This document shows positions 12,506 through 24,640 of a DNA stretch of 64,000 nt, piece after piece (the stretch's first letter is position 1; each line of letters starts with the position of its first letter). Position numbers and translations under genes: made by a program. Origin of the DNA: Ischnura elegans. Taxonomy: Eukaryota; Arthropoda; Insecta; Odonata; Coenagrionidae. Location: assembly GCF_921293095.1 (NCBI RefSeq), contig NC_060247.1:51743111-51807110 (forward strand), written 5' to 3'. The notes under the pieces are model-generated. The model was not told the origin of the DNA. It saw only the letters and a program-made list of their open reading frames with translations, and ran no database searches.

Positions 12506-13655
12506 ATAAGTTAGGCTTTAATTCGTGGTAGTTATTTACATTAAGAATGTTTCCACTAGACTCATGTGTGACTATATATTAATGATTAAATAGATAAACG
12601 AGTAATTCAGCCAAAAACGAAAATAACTTGTGACTCCAAAAACTTCAATCATTGAGTATGTTTCTTCAATGGGTGAGAACCTCTTCCTCAACCCCCGCAT
12701 TTTGACGTAGGGAATACCAAATCAGGTGCCTGTTTTCTATGCGACATATTATAATTTTCTACCCTACAATCAGGGACAGTGATAATCCGAACTTATCGAC
12801 ATGTTCTCTCCTCATGCCTCTTACCCATCTTTTTTCGTTGCCCATTCAAAATATTACAACCCCCGTCCTCCTCTTTCCAAGAATTCAGAGGAAGAGACCT
12901 TTTTCAGGAATGGTGCGATAACGATTGCAGCCGATGGACTCAAGAAGCTATAGCTGTATCATCAGGACTTGGAATCGAATAGCGTTCCTTCACGTGGTGC
13001 GCGAGCAAATTAAATCATTCAGCTGAGCATGTGTTTACCTCCTGCTACAGCCTCTATGCCAGCACAGCTAGTGCAAAGTGAGAGTGAATCAAGTGGAAAC
13101 AGTTCCTGCTGACAATACATACTGTTTACCGTTGGTGTACTGCAAAACATTACGGGATAGTTTTCATACCAAGATAATGCCAACAAGCATCATATTATAG
13201 GGCAGCGAGTTACTGTATTGTTTGTTACTTCGCTCGTTTGAAGTTTTTCTTGGTTCCCAAGAGCAATAAGGCATATTTCGTCAATCAGTTGTTTAAGAAC
13301 TACAACCTCAAAGGCATAACAAACCTTATGATTGGATAGCCAAAGATTTTTCGGTTGAAAACGCGCAATTTTTTAACAACAGGGACTTTGAGCCAAGCGA
13401 TGGCAATACCCGCGAGTTTACACTGTTTAACAAAGTTAGGCTTTATTTCGGGGCAGTTATTTATGATCATAATTTTTCCACTAAACTGTTCTACGACTAT
13501 AAAGGGTGGATAAAAATGGGGTCGCCATGCTTGAGCCCTTAATAGTTAATACCAGTAAGAACCAAAATTACTGATAATTTTTTATTCGAAAACGCGCAAT
13601 TTTTTTTAAGTTTAGAAATTTTTGAGCCAAGCGATGCGATTATCCGGGAGTTTTC
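12506..13655. repeat. Cluster of interspersed direct repeats
   Basis: Two unrelated segments each occur twice. First, 12506-12580 and 13428-13510 share gttaggcttta, ttcg(t/g)gg(t/c)agttattta, tttccacta and gactata. Second, 13336-13420 and 13561-13654 share cgaaaacgcgcaatttttt (or its near copy), tttgagccaagcgatg and cgggagtttt-like ends. All are in direct orientation. The pattern suggests partial tandem duplication of an old element, now diverged. Confidence 0.6.
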
Positions 13656-14896
13656 CCTCTTGCCGGATGCCTTGGATACAACTAGATTTCCGGCAGGCAA
13701 AGCATTCGAAGCCATGGATTGTCTCATATGAAGGCTCATACATACTCATAAATAGACTGTAATGAAAATCTTAATTATTTCCCATCTAAGTGTGCGTCAA
13801 ACTCAATAGAAATAAAACTTAAAATCACATAAAATAACATGAAACAAACGCCATCGTCATGGTCGGCTTCTCAAATTCAGTATATGGGTCAGATGCAGGC
13901 AGAAGCAGGACTCCACGTGTAAAAAATTGTGAATGGCTTCTCTGAGGTGATGCATCGTGGGAAATGCTTGAAGAGTCAGGATACCAGGTCTCGAATTTCA
14001 TTCAAACTTTATAGGCACGTATTTCATCGTAATAGGATTTAAAATTGCCCCTTTTAAGAATAATTCAGTGAAAAGGTAACGTAAGGAATGCCTTTTAACG
14101 TTTTCAATAAAAAAAAGCTTTCGAAGTATTTATAAAAAATATATTCATGCGGTCTAAAAGAATGTTTCAGGTGAAAATCATAAAAGAAGGAACTCACTAT
14201 AGGATTTCGCGAAAGATAAAAGAAATTCATTCCCCACTTCTCAAGCATAATTTTTTATAGATAAGTGTTTTAATTTGACGAACGACTTTAATGTAATTTA
14301 TTTTAATATACAGCTACCAAAAGGACGATGATGATGTATTCCCATCGATGCAAACTTAGTAAACCCATTGAAAAATATGTGAGTACAGAGATGGAATTTA
14401 AGGATACTTCATTTCGTCGTTCACAGTCGATATCCTCAAATCACTGTTATTGCACACGTTGAATGCCAATGCCATGACTTCACTGTTGCTAGAAGCTTGC
14501 GCGGTAATGCAGATTTCTTTATCGTTTTCCTGTTCTAGATTATGGCAGTTTCCTTTCTCATCTTCTTTCAGGCAAGTGGACGTCTTGATAGTGGGACCCA
14601 TATCGTCACTCATCAAGAATTGTCTGCAGAGGCTGTCTTCTAACAGTCATGTGCACCCAAAACTGCAACGAGAAGAAAATAAATATTTTAAGGGAATATC
14701 AATGCAGAAAAATGCAACGTATATTTTCTTCATGTCCTATCCACGATGAAAAATCGACGACATTAGTCCTTCCGCAAATTAGTTGATAGCGTCATGAACT
14801 CTTGCCGAACGCGACTTCGCTCTTCCTTGGGCTTGCGCATATCCCGCGTCTTGTCCTCAGTTGCTGTTCAAACTCTTGTGACCGATTCCTTCCCTC
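13656..14896. other. No firm gene; one protein-like open stretch on the minus strand
   Basis: The stretch at 14398-14662 (minus) has a hydrophilic, protein-like translation and a splice-acceptor-like sequence at its upstream side; it is discussed as a finding. Otherwise this is AT-rich DNA without motifs. Confidence 0.4.
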
Positions 14897-15114
14897 TTCA
14901 TAAATATTTATATAAAAGTGAGTCAACACTGAATAAGTTTTACTGCTCTGTTGCATTATAAGGACTAACATAGAAGTTAAACATCGAGGAATAAATAGTC
15001 ATGTAAGAAGGTTGGGGGTGGAAGGCGTTTCGGTATATTTAACTTCTATGTTAATCCTGATAATGCTACAGTGTATAATATTTTTTTACATCTTTTTAAA
15101 TAAATATTTATGAG
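14897..15114. mobile_element. Foldback (long-hairpin) element, about 218 bp
   Basis: The left arm (14897-14993) and right arm (about 15035-15114) are inverted copies of each other. Both ends carry cataaatattta, and near the centre both carry taacatagaagttaaa. In between, cactg...gcattat...gga(c/t)taacat pairs with its counterpart with small indels. The central spacer of about 40 bp is GC-richer (ggttgggggtgg). No clear target duplication was identified. This is consistent with a MITE or foldback element whose terminal repeats span nearly its full length. Confidence 0.65.
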
Positions 15115-15540
15115 AAAAAGTTCAAAGTATCTTTACTACATATCCTACAATGGATTTCTTAAAAGTGTCCCCTCCACCATTCATTTCATCAACCTTAATA
15201 TTTCGAGAAGTAAGTGGCGTATAGAAAATGGTGAAATACGAGTTTCTTCATTTTTCAAACTCTATCACAAAATTAAAAACATAAAAAATGATGAACCGTC
15301 CCATTATTGATATATATTTTTCAAGATGGCCAGAAGCGCAATTGCTTGCCTTCAATTTGGGAGGGGGCATCACCATCCATTTGATTCAGCGATTTAAAAA
15401 TGTAAGTTAAGAAATTTTCTGACTTACTTGAACTCCCAATCAAAAACGGTTACGCATCAAAACAGCGTCTGTAGCCGCTTTTCCTATGACCCGTGGCCAG
15501 GCATGAACTCAGCAGAGTCGCTTTACATAGGAAGAATGCG
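15115..15540. other. No gene seen
   Basis: This is AT-rich sequence between the foldback element and the inverted-terminus element at 15561. No motif was recognised. Confidence 0.35.
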
Positions 15541-16234
15541 AAATCAAATCATTTTCTCAAGGTTAATGATTAAATAATTCCAGGAGTATAGGTAATATAT
15601 AAAATTTCATGCCTCGATTGTAATACTTGCTATTAAGTACAAACATTACAATATAAAGAAAACAGGATTTCACAACACAAGTCATCAATAAAAGGTGGCA
15701 TAACACTGTGTGCCCTTGCCAGCCACAGCATAAACAATGGCCATGTTTTTGATTTCGCCAACGCCGAAAATGAGGTAAATTTGAGAAATACACTATTCAA
15801 AGAAATGGTTCACATATCTAGATCAATTAACAGCTACAAAAAAGAGGGACATTAAAACCTTTAGCAAAATTTATTTTTATTTCATTAATCGTAATTAATG
15901 GTAGCAAGGTTAGGTAATAGCTTAGTTACCCACTGTCAATAAACAAATATGTGCTAAGCTAAGGTATGTCAAAATTCTTGTGTATTCCCTTTTCATTCTT
16001 TTGTTATATAATAAAAAAACTGTTTTGTAACCTTTATTTATGTACCAATATTGTATTTTATTGTATTCTCATTTTTTCATTCATAGCCCTGATGAAGATT
16101 TTAAAATAAACCAAAACGTTGGCAAACAACGTTTTGCATTACATGACCTATACTACATGAATTATTTAATCATTAATTAAAAGAGATCAAGACAGGAGAA
16201 AAAAGAAAATCTAATTTCTCAAGGTTCTGATTAA
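15541..16234 (+). mobile_element. Penelope/retrozyme-like relic with inverted ends and hammerhead-like core
   Basis: The segment 15562-15592 (ttaatgattaaataattc, then agtatagg) is repeated in inverted orientation at about 16147-16176. Outside these, aaatcaaatcattttctcaaggttaatgattaa (described by position: 15541-15573) recurs in diverged direct form at 16207-16234, with tttctcaaggtt in both, as an insertion duplication would. Near the right end, 16089-16095 is ctgatga. A perfect 9-bp hairpin (aaaacgttg, loop gcaaa, caacgtttt; 16113-16135) follows. This layout recalls the hammerhead ribozymes of Penelope-like elements, although helix II is poorly formed and the G of the GAAA box is lost. No reverse transcriptase is visible. 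The element class is inferred. Confidence 0.5.
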
Positions 16235-19200
16235 CAGTTGGGAGGCTATATGTAGCACTTCTATCACCGGGCCCGGGATGATCCATCGATTACATAAAGG
16301 GGCATGTTAGAATTTGAAGAATACTATCAGGATTAGCGTATTTGATATGTGTATCCGGGATGGGGGGTGATCAATATGTTTATATTTAGTAATATAAAAT
16401 TGAACGCTGAGCTTGCCCAGCATCCATCAAAGTCCGATGAGTAAAAGCATTTCTTGGAACTGAAACTGAGCTCATTAAGGGAAAACCTACCGCGGCGGTA
16501 GGCGTATCGCTCGAAAAGTGAGAACTGCGGTTAGCCCTCTATTTTTGTACGGAAATTCAACACAAAAATATAGCTTCAATGAATATACGGCTTACATAAA
16601 ATACTTAATCGTATTTTGAGATTAGTAGATAACGCCATTAAAATACAAGTGAAAAGTTTCCTAAGCTCCTTTAGAATATTCAATGACACAGCTTTCATTC
16701 ACAAATACCGTAATGCATGCTGCTCAAATTCGGCAATCAATAAAAGTAAAAAGATACGTAATTATCTTGTGATATCTTTATTTTTGGAGTCCTAATTTCC
16801 AGAATGTATGAGCTATAACAAGAGAAAAACGGTAATGTTGAGTGTGTTTTTTACCGCTTCTATCTTCAGGAAACACTTTGGCCTTTGAGTTGAAAAGTTA
16901 TTTTCACCCACCGTTATAGATGACGCAGAAGTCTTGGCTTTCCTTGAAGTCGTAGTCTTACGACACATTTTATACATGATTAGAAGTTAAAAATCCCGAC
17001 CAGGGCATTTCTTTCGTCACAAGTACTCACTCTTTTCACCTCCTAGTGCTATGATTTTCTTTCCATCGCCTACCCCAGCTGCTCGTGCCTCTATTCAGCC
17101 TATTACCTCAGGCCCCATCCAATACTTCCTCCCCAAAAACCCATCCATTGTTTCCACGCTCCTTAATAAATCCTCATTCCCAGCCCTCCCCCTCAAACTA
17201 CGGGGGTCCGCAAAGTGACGAGAAGAAGTCGAGAAGAGTCGCCCATCGCCGTAGCTATTTACCAGTCAGCATCAGCGTAGTAGATAGGTATTCATCATTT
17301 AAAAGAACCGCTTCGTCAATTATTCTTATTTTCGTCTATGCAGCTTCTACAACGTGCTATTCATATCCCTTACTTTCCCAAATTTGCTTCTGGCATAAAA
17401 TTTTGCCATGATATCTACGGCTCAGCAGCGCCACGGCAACCTAAATGATCCTCTTGTAACTAGGAAGCACTTACTATCGGTACCCCTACGCAATTTAACT
17501 CTGCAATGAGGTACACATTGCTTACTGACCATTCTCATAATCTTCTAATAGCTCTGATTATATAAATTTATCCCTTAAAATTCGTTACAAAATCGCACTC
17601 CACATCATTGGACCAACCATCTCATTTCACAGACGCTGCTCCCATTTGCTCACAAAGTTAAACTTCTGGCCTTCGTGATTTCAAACCGAAGCTTCGATTC
17701 CGAAACGTCAGCGGAAAGAGAAAGATCTGTGCAAAGGCTGAGAGTATTTAGGCGGTCGTGGAAATGCATGTTCCTGTAATGATCTCTTCCTTTCTGACTT
17801 TCTTCAGGTGCTTCCTGCCCATATATATTGCTTAGAAAACTTTTGTGATTGTATTTTTGGGCAACCGGAATGAAACTTCCCACCCGGCACCTCTTTATTT
17901 GACCCCAGATTAAGTTGTACCGTGGACAGTCAGTTCGTTGTCTCATCTAATTATCTTGCTGGTTGGCGTTCATTTCTCGGAAAATAGTTTTCTTATTCAC
18001 AATTCAAATTTTAGTCATAACTTTGTGTGAGTCACGAGTTTAACTCACTTAAGCTCAATCCTGGTAGTTTTTTCCCTAAGAATCCTTTTAAAAAGTCGCC
18101 TCCCGTCGTGGGTCGCAGTGAAGTCGTTAGTAAACTGAATAAAATTTGTGCGAGCTATTAGTATCTACTTATATTTGGAGTCTTATGAATTCCTTTTCAC
18201 TGCGTTCCCGATTCTTCCAATTTTAGTCATCCATTAGTATTGATCGCACATGCACAATTCACTGAGTTCGAAGATAAAACTTAGAAAACATCTATCAATT
18301 AAAATACACCCTGCCGCACAAGCATATATAACTCGAAAATCCAATGATCGCCTGAATAATTTTTTAGATAGACTAAGTTCCTATTAATGCTCATATTTTT
18401 CCTTGAATTTAAATTATTAATTTTACCATCTTGGTAAAGGCTTTAGACACTGCAGACGCAAGAGCATACAGAATAACTGTTGAATATCTGTAAATAAAAG
18501 TTAAAATAAAATGCAAGTGAGCTTATTAATCCATCTTAAATATTGAACCACTCTTAAGCAGGGAGGAAGATAGAGCTTTGTCATTATTATATTTTTAAGT
18601 ACGCTGTGCCAATTTCACTTATTGTCTTGCAATTTGTGATTTACATTTTCCCCACCATAAAGCTATGTTTCGTATCCCCTCCATTGCCTCTGCCAGAGAA
18701 CATAACTCCTTTCCAAAGGAAAAGGAGGCGTTTCTCACCTAAGGCTTTTTTCTTGCTCTCCACCGAAGACAGGGATGATCAGAATCGGGAATGAAGTGAA
18801 GGGTACTGGGTAAGAGGAGGGTGGACGGGTCGGCCCAAAGGGAAAGGATATTGGAAGCGCACCAAGACTCTTGGGCCCCTATTTTCCGGCCGCATTAAGA
18901 TTCTGTCTCCATATCAAATCACTCAAGGATACGCGTAAAAAAAAACGAAACCCATCCGTCCCTGTAAATTACCTTCCACGTCCATCCTGTACGTGTTTGG
19001 CTTCCAATCCCTTCTACCAAAAATAGAAAGCTCTGCTTTCGCCCATGTCATACCGCATATTCGTCGCCATATTTCAAGGATTTCATCAGCCAATGGCTGA
19101 AATGTCCACCTGTTTCTTGTTCTATTGCATCGTTTATTGCGTGAATGAAAACCTTAATAATCTTGCTTGAAAATATTTGCATCCTAAAGCTAAAAAATCT

Positions 19201-19369
19201 ATTTACGACTATGTTTATTAAAAATTTCAATGGAATTAGTAGGTGATCACCGTAACCACTTCTTCGTAAACCCAAAGAAACAATATACAACCTACTATTA
19301 GGATGACCATTATTCTCACGAAATTATTTGAATTATAATTTTTTTCATAAAACGACACATAGTTACCAA
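16235..19369. other. 3.1 kb with no recognisable gene
   Basis: Frames up to 108 codons (17085-17411 plus; 17650-17946 minus) have mixed composition but no motif, and I see no supported exon structure. C/T-rich plus-strand sequence at 17030-17200 explains one of them. Confidence 0.4.
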
Positions 19370-19460
19370 TTTTTAACCCCTTGCGCTTAAATGACGAGTA
19401 CAGCTTGTCATGAACTTTCGACGCCAAACCGCGCAATGACGAGTGTATCTCGTCATCGAA
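19370..19460 (+). mobile_element. Possible piggyBac-like terminus
   Basis: At about 19373 the sequence reads ttaaccccttgcgc, with TTAA followed by a C-rich, GCGC-containing end. Two similar subterminal motifs follow: atgacgagtacagcttgtcat and aatgacgagtgtatctcgtcat (each an imperfect palindrome with gacgag...cgtca). TTAA plus a CCY(T)TTGCGC-like end is characteristic of piggyBac-type elements. I did not find the opposite end, so this may be a solo end or a chance resemblance. Confidence 0.3.
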
Positions 19461-22400
19461 TTTTCACAAGTTTAGCACTATTTTGGGGAGCAATATAATT
19501 ATTTTGAAAGCTTAAAAATGTTAAAACATACATAGTATACATAAATAATTCATATTTCGTGAAACATGATGCTTTGGAAGGATCAAAATGATTTTATTCG
19601 AGTAGCGTTAGCTGTGCTCTCCATGTTAAATAATAACATTTTATTCCACGGTTCTAGGTTTATTACAAGTTACAAAATATCATTGCATTACCTGCCATTT
19701 AAAAGAGAACCACAAAAAAAATAGAGAATAGGATCACGCTATTCGGAAAATTAATTGAATTGGAAATGGTTAATTTTGAGTATTTGTATATCAAGCAAGT
19801 ACATAAGTGCGTTGCATATTTTTAAAAGATTTTCTCAGTTTTTGATTTCTACCTCTTAAAATGTGCTATTGAGTGCAAAATGGATATCCTAAATATTTCG
19901 GTCCTATTTTTTTTTATTTATAGGTCGCTGGAAGAGTGCTTTACTGCACGTGAAAAATCGAGCCTAGTTGGGACCGGGGAAGGTAAATTTATCCGAAATT
20001 TAGAGGTATAAGACCGATGGAGAACTGTGGTAGTAGGAATTTGAGATGAAGGGTTGTGCCAAAGATAAGAAAAAATCAAATATTAGAGGCGCATCGGGTT
20101 GCGGATTCCTTCTCTCTCTCCTCCAAACCTCCCTCAGACCGAGTGGCACTCAAGTTTATTTACAGTTTTGTTTCCTAACGTCGCGTGAGGCGGACCGGAA
20201 AGGAGGCGAGGAAGAAACTTTACTAAAGAAATAAAACTTTATAAACACAACCTAGATTCTGTATCCGGTTCCGGATCCCATATCATGGGACCTGCATCCT
20301 CAGAATGTCACGGGAAAGAGAGTACTTGTAGTTGAAACTTTTACTCACTTGGGCCAAGCAGACGTGGTACGACCATGATAACATGCGGTTGATTTATTGA
20401 ATCTGGATGGCTTGGTTAAACTAGTTACTGTAGCTCCAAGGATTAATTAGATATCATACTAATTCATTGACTAGTGGTACATTATGCTTGGTATCATAGG
20501 TTTTACGCACATCAAGATGTTTTTATCTTCAGCCTACTTAAAAATTACTTAGCTCCAGATAGCGCATCCGGTATAATAATTTTGTGGTTCCTAAAATTTA
20601 TGAATGAATTATTTATTCCTTGAAAACCACATTGGCATTTGATACATTTTAATATCACGAAAGTGTTAATCTTCCTCAGTGCCTAATCACCCAACTCGTA
20701 TACCCTCAATCGATTCATCGACCAATCTATATTTTCTTAGCAGCAATACAAGTTATGTATTCCATTTGCTCATGCGTGGTCAATATTCACACAATGCATG
20801 TGCACTCGTAATAGAATATAATTTTGAAGAAATTAAAAGCATTACATTATGGCGCAATGTATGTAACTTGAAAATGACTTAAACCCTCTCCAATGCCCTA
20901 TAAGTGGCTTGTAAAGTATTACGCTGTAATACGCCAACAGAGCGCATAATGAAAATACTTCGATACCATGCTAAGAAGCTAGTTGGGGGGAGTACCTGGA
21001 AAAGAGGGATGACGAGGTGAATCTGGTAAAGCTGGAGATAAGGGAGAGACGGAAAATTCTTTTTTTTTTCGGGAATCAAAATGCCCCTTAGCGAAAAAGT
21101 TTTGCCCGTAAAATTTTAAACTGAAGCGCTCCAGCGATAGTGATTAATACTATCCGATGTTGAACAAAAATAAAATCTGAGACCTTGAAATCAGTACACA
21201 ACTTCTACGCATAGGACAAATTTGATCTCAATAAAATCCATTTCTTGGCCCATCCTACTGGACAAAGATGGACGGAAGAGGTGGAATGGAATAGGTCAAC
21301 GGATCCTTTAGAGTGAGAATCAACCCACGACTAAGTGCTGGAGAGGTCCTACAAAGTGATTAGATCGGAGAAGTTTGAGCACGTCGCAGCAGCAGGGACA
21401 CGAGTGGAGGTAAGAGTGGAGAAAAGGATGGGAGGAGTGGAGAGGTAGGACATGAGGTGTGTGAATTAGTGAGAGGAGAGAAGAAAGACGCAGATGGTCG
21501 TCAATTAAAACTTGGGACCTCCGAAATCGAGGTTTGCGAACTGTAATTCGATCTGCGAGACAACGGCAGCACTTACGGACAAGTGGGAGCACCACTCGTC
21601 GAAGACATCGAAGCTTTCGACTTTCGTATCCTTTTTCCACTGGCTTCTCCACTACAGCCTAACGAACCCAAAGACATTGATGGATTTCTATCTCCATTTT
21701 CAATGAAAGTACCGTATTTTGAGAGATGGATGAAATTTGAGTAAAAAGAAGGCCTGTCGTTTATTGAAATAGAGGACTGTTTTGGTAGATCCATGAGATA
21801 AAATGCTATTTGTCAGTTATAATATATGCGTCATACTAAAATTGAATATCCAGCAAGCATTGTATGCTAAATTTTAGAACAAATTTCAAATAAAGATAAT
21901 TCTAAGGAATAAGAGGAGTGGGATGATTCTTTAATTTACTCTTTAATACTTGTGAGCCGAATGAGTAAATTTACGCAGAAGTTAGTTAATTTTTTTAAAG
22001 GTGTGAAACGTTTCCATGGTTGACTACGCCTCACGTTTTGCACATTTTTTTTATCATATTCACATTTTTCAATCATAAGTTGTCACCTAAACACGTTTGC
22101 ACCTAATTTACCGTATATACCGTGGGTAATGAACAGACCATGACGCAGTCAACTTCACCAAAATTTTGACATGTATACAAATTTTCAACCAGGTATTCTG
22201 TTCAAAAGTACATGCATGGTTTAAAATTAAGATGATAATGAATGCAAAATCTATTACTTCTTTAATGCTTAAACTTTTATTCAACGAATAAAACAATATT
22301 TGACGAAAATCCATTCAGTGAGCTACTGTGAATGTTCCAACCAACGAATAAATGATTCTTAAAATCAGCAAGCCAACAAAAGTTCCACAATGATACAGTA

Positions 22401-24294
22401 AAAGTCTATTCATTAATTTAATTGATTAATGACACAATTCCAGAATAAGTTGACCCGTCGTAAGTGGCGATTCCAAATGGACGTTAGCATGGAAAAAAAT
22501 TATAGTAATTTAATTGGAGGATAAAAGATTAATTTAGTAGCTACTAGTAATGGAATTCAACGCCATTGAATTATAATTTAGCATTAAATCCCCAATATTT
22601 TCCAAAAAGAATATTTCGTATACAACTAACAAATGCTGTAAATTATTTTTTATATGGCTTGAAATCATCACTACCCATCGTCAAGAGGTAAATGTGAAAT
22701 AGAAATACACATTTCTAAGGAATAAATGATGCGGTGAAGTTATTGACCTGGCTACTTTATAAATAATGGATTTAAATATGAGAAAATAAATAAATAAATA
22801 TATATAGATAAATATGCACCAGCGAAATACAAAATCAGCACTAAAATAGTCAGAGAAAAATTCTAAGAAATGTAAAAAATGCTAATGCTAAAATTCACTC
22901 ACGCTCTGAACAGGCCATCGTCTACCACTCTACGGCTAAAACCGGTGAACATCCGACGGTAATTTTAATCTGACCTGACCTTACTTCCTAAGTACATCAA
23001 ATGTCTAGCGCAAGCTCTTACAGTTCGAAAAAAAATTTAAAGTACGGAATACACGCAAAAGAAAAAAAAACTAACGAAGCCATACAATCGTCGTCCTTTT
23101 TAAGTCGCAGAAGTTCAGTAATCCTTCTGAGATGTTGTGAGGAAAAAAGTGCTTAGCCTTCCCACTACTTAAGTGGTCCTCAAATAGACTTTGTGTGAGG
23201 ACGAATTAAAAATATCACTGCCCGAAGAAATAGTGCAATTGTAAAAAAAAAGGATTGGAGAAGTCGACACAAATTAGGCTGGCTAATTGATAAAGAGGAA
23301 TCAAAACTGTTGGACTGCGCTTCAGGTCCTTGGGCAAAAGTAATGACTTCAGATGTACGAGTTGACTTCAGTTTATTCGTTAGTTCTTCCCCGCTAGTTG
23401 CTTCTTTATCATGGAAAGTGACTGAATGAGGAAATTCAGCCACTTCAATTTCTCTTTCCAAGAAACACATCCATGTATTAGGAATTTAAAACACTTTCGT
23501 TATAGAAATTTACGAGAATATAGTACCAAAATCACTTAGCAATGGGAATTTGTACATAAGTTAACTAAATTTTTAAATATATGTGGCTCATCTCACACAA
23601 TCTATCCACAGAAACCCAAAAAAGCGATTTTATTTTGAATAAGAGACCCGAAATAAGAGGAAGCATTTTAAATATGTGCCTCTGTACCACTGATTTAGAG
23701 TAAGAAATACCATTACCATACATCATATCCATGGAGTAATCGTCGCTAATATCAAATAAAATCGGAGGAAATGAAAGAGGAAACAAGGAAAGACTAACCT
23801 ACAAATGAAATATATAAATATCATCCTAGCAGAAAGGTCTTATTTATAGACGGATGTAATAATATTTACATCAAAATTCTAAACTCTCTTCGTAAAAAAT
23901 AGATCATATCAAGGTGCAATATTTTCTCATTTACCAACACATTTATGTCCAAAATTTTAAGGAAAATGCGATTCCTGTTACATTTATTGCTTGTTTCAAA
24001 GTATGTACGTCAAAAATAATATCCTCACCATTGGAGAACATAACAACGAATAATGTGTTAACATATTGAATGAGTAATCCATCAGCTTTTGTTGAGCACA
24101 ATTTTCTGACGATTGTTAAAAGAGGTGCCATAGGAAGTGGGTAAGATGGTAAATGAGGTTTTATGCAATGTGAAGATTGCTGCTAAGGACTTCTACCTTT
24201 CCTCCTAAGACGTCATAAGCTCCATCGGTGTTTGTTCTCTCACGCTCTTGGACGAGACCATTTTTTTCTAAGTTTAATGCGGCGGGACACACAC
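19461..24294. other. 4.8 kb with no recognisable gene
   Basis: This is AT-rich with simple repeats, such as (taaa)n at about 22785-22805. The purine-rich block 21320-21660 opens a 110-codon minus-strand frame of low complexity. A 96-codon minus-strand frame at 23180-23470 has a protein-like first half and is listed as a finding. No domain was recognised. Confidence 0.4.
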
Positions 24295-24640
24295 TCTTGG
24301 AAAACTGTGTCCTCATTTACATATAAATAGTACACCTCAATTGGTACCTTGATAAAGGTGTGACGGGATAAAAGAGAGACCATCCTATTTACATCCTTTA
24401 ACTTAGAAACAAGAATTTTATGAATTAGGTGTACGTTGTGACAGAATTGACTGCATGAGTTCAACCTAGAATTAAACTTTGCTCTTCATTGCTCAGGTGA
24501 AAATGTCACAACGTACACCTAATTCATAAAATTCTTGTATCTAACTTAAAGGATGGTCACTCACTCATCCCGTCACACGCTTATCAATATAATAATTGAG
24601 GGGTACTATTTATAAGTAGATGAGGACACAGTTTCCAATA
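24295..24640. mobile_element. Long inverted duplication (foldback), about 346 bp
   Basis: The left arm at 24295-24442 and right arm at 24504-24640 are inverted copies separated by about 60 bp. The inner 40 bp match almost perfectly (gaattttatgaattaggtg and tacgttgtgaca on the left, their complement on the right). The outer parts match with substitutions and indels (ggaaactgtgtcctcat, aaatagtac, cctcaatt, gtgtgacgggat). It has no coding capacity. This is either a foldback-type element or a palindromic duplication arising by replication error. Confidence 0.75.

Noticed and set aside
21320..21652. 110-codon minus-strand frame
   Set aside because: It arises from a purine-rich plus strand; Ser/Leu/His/Cys-rich low complexity without motif.
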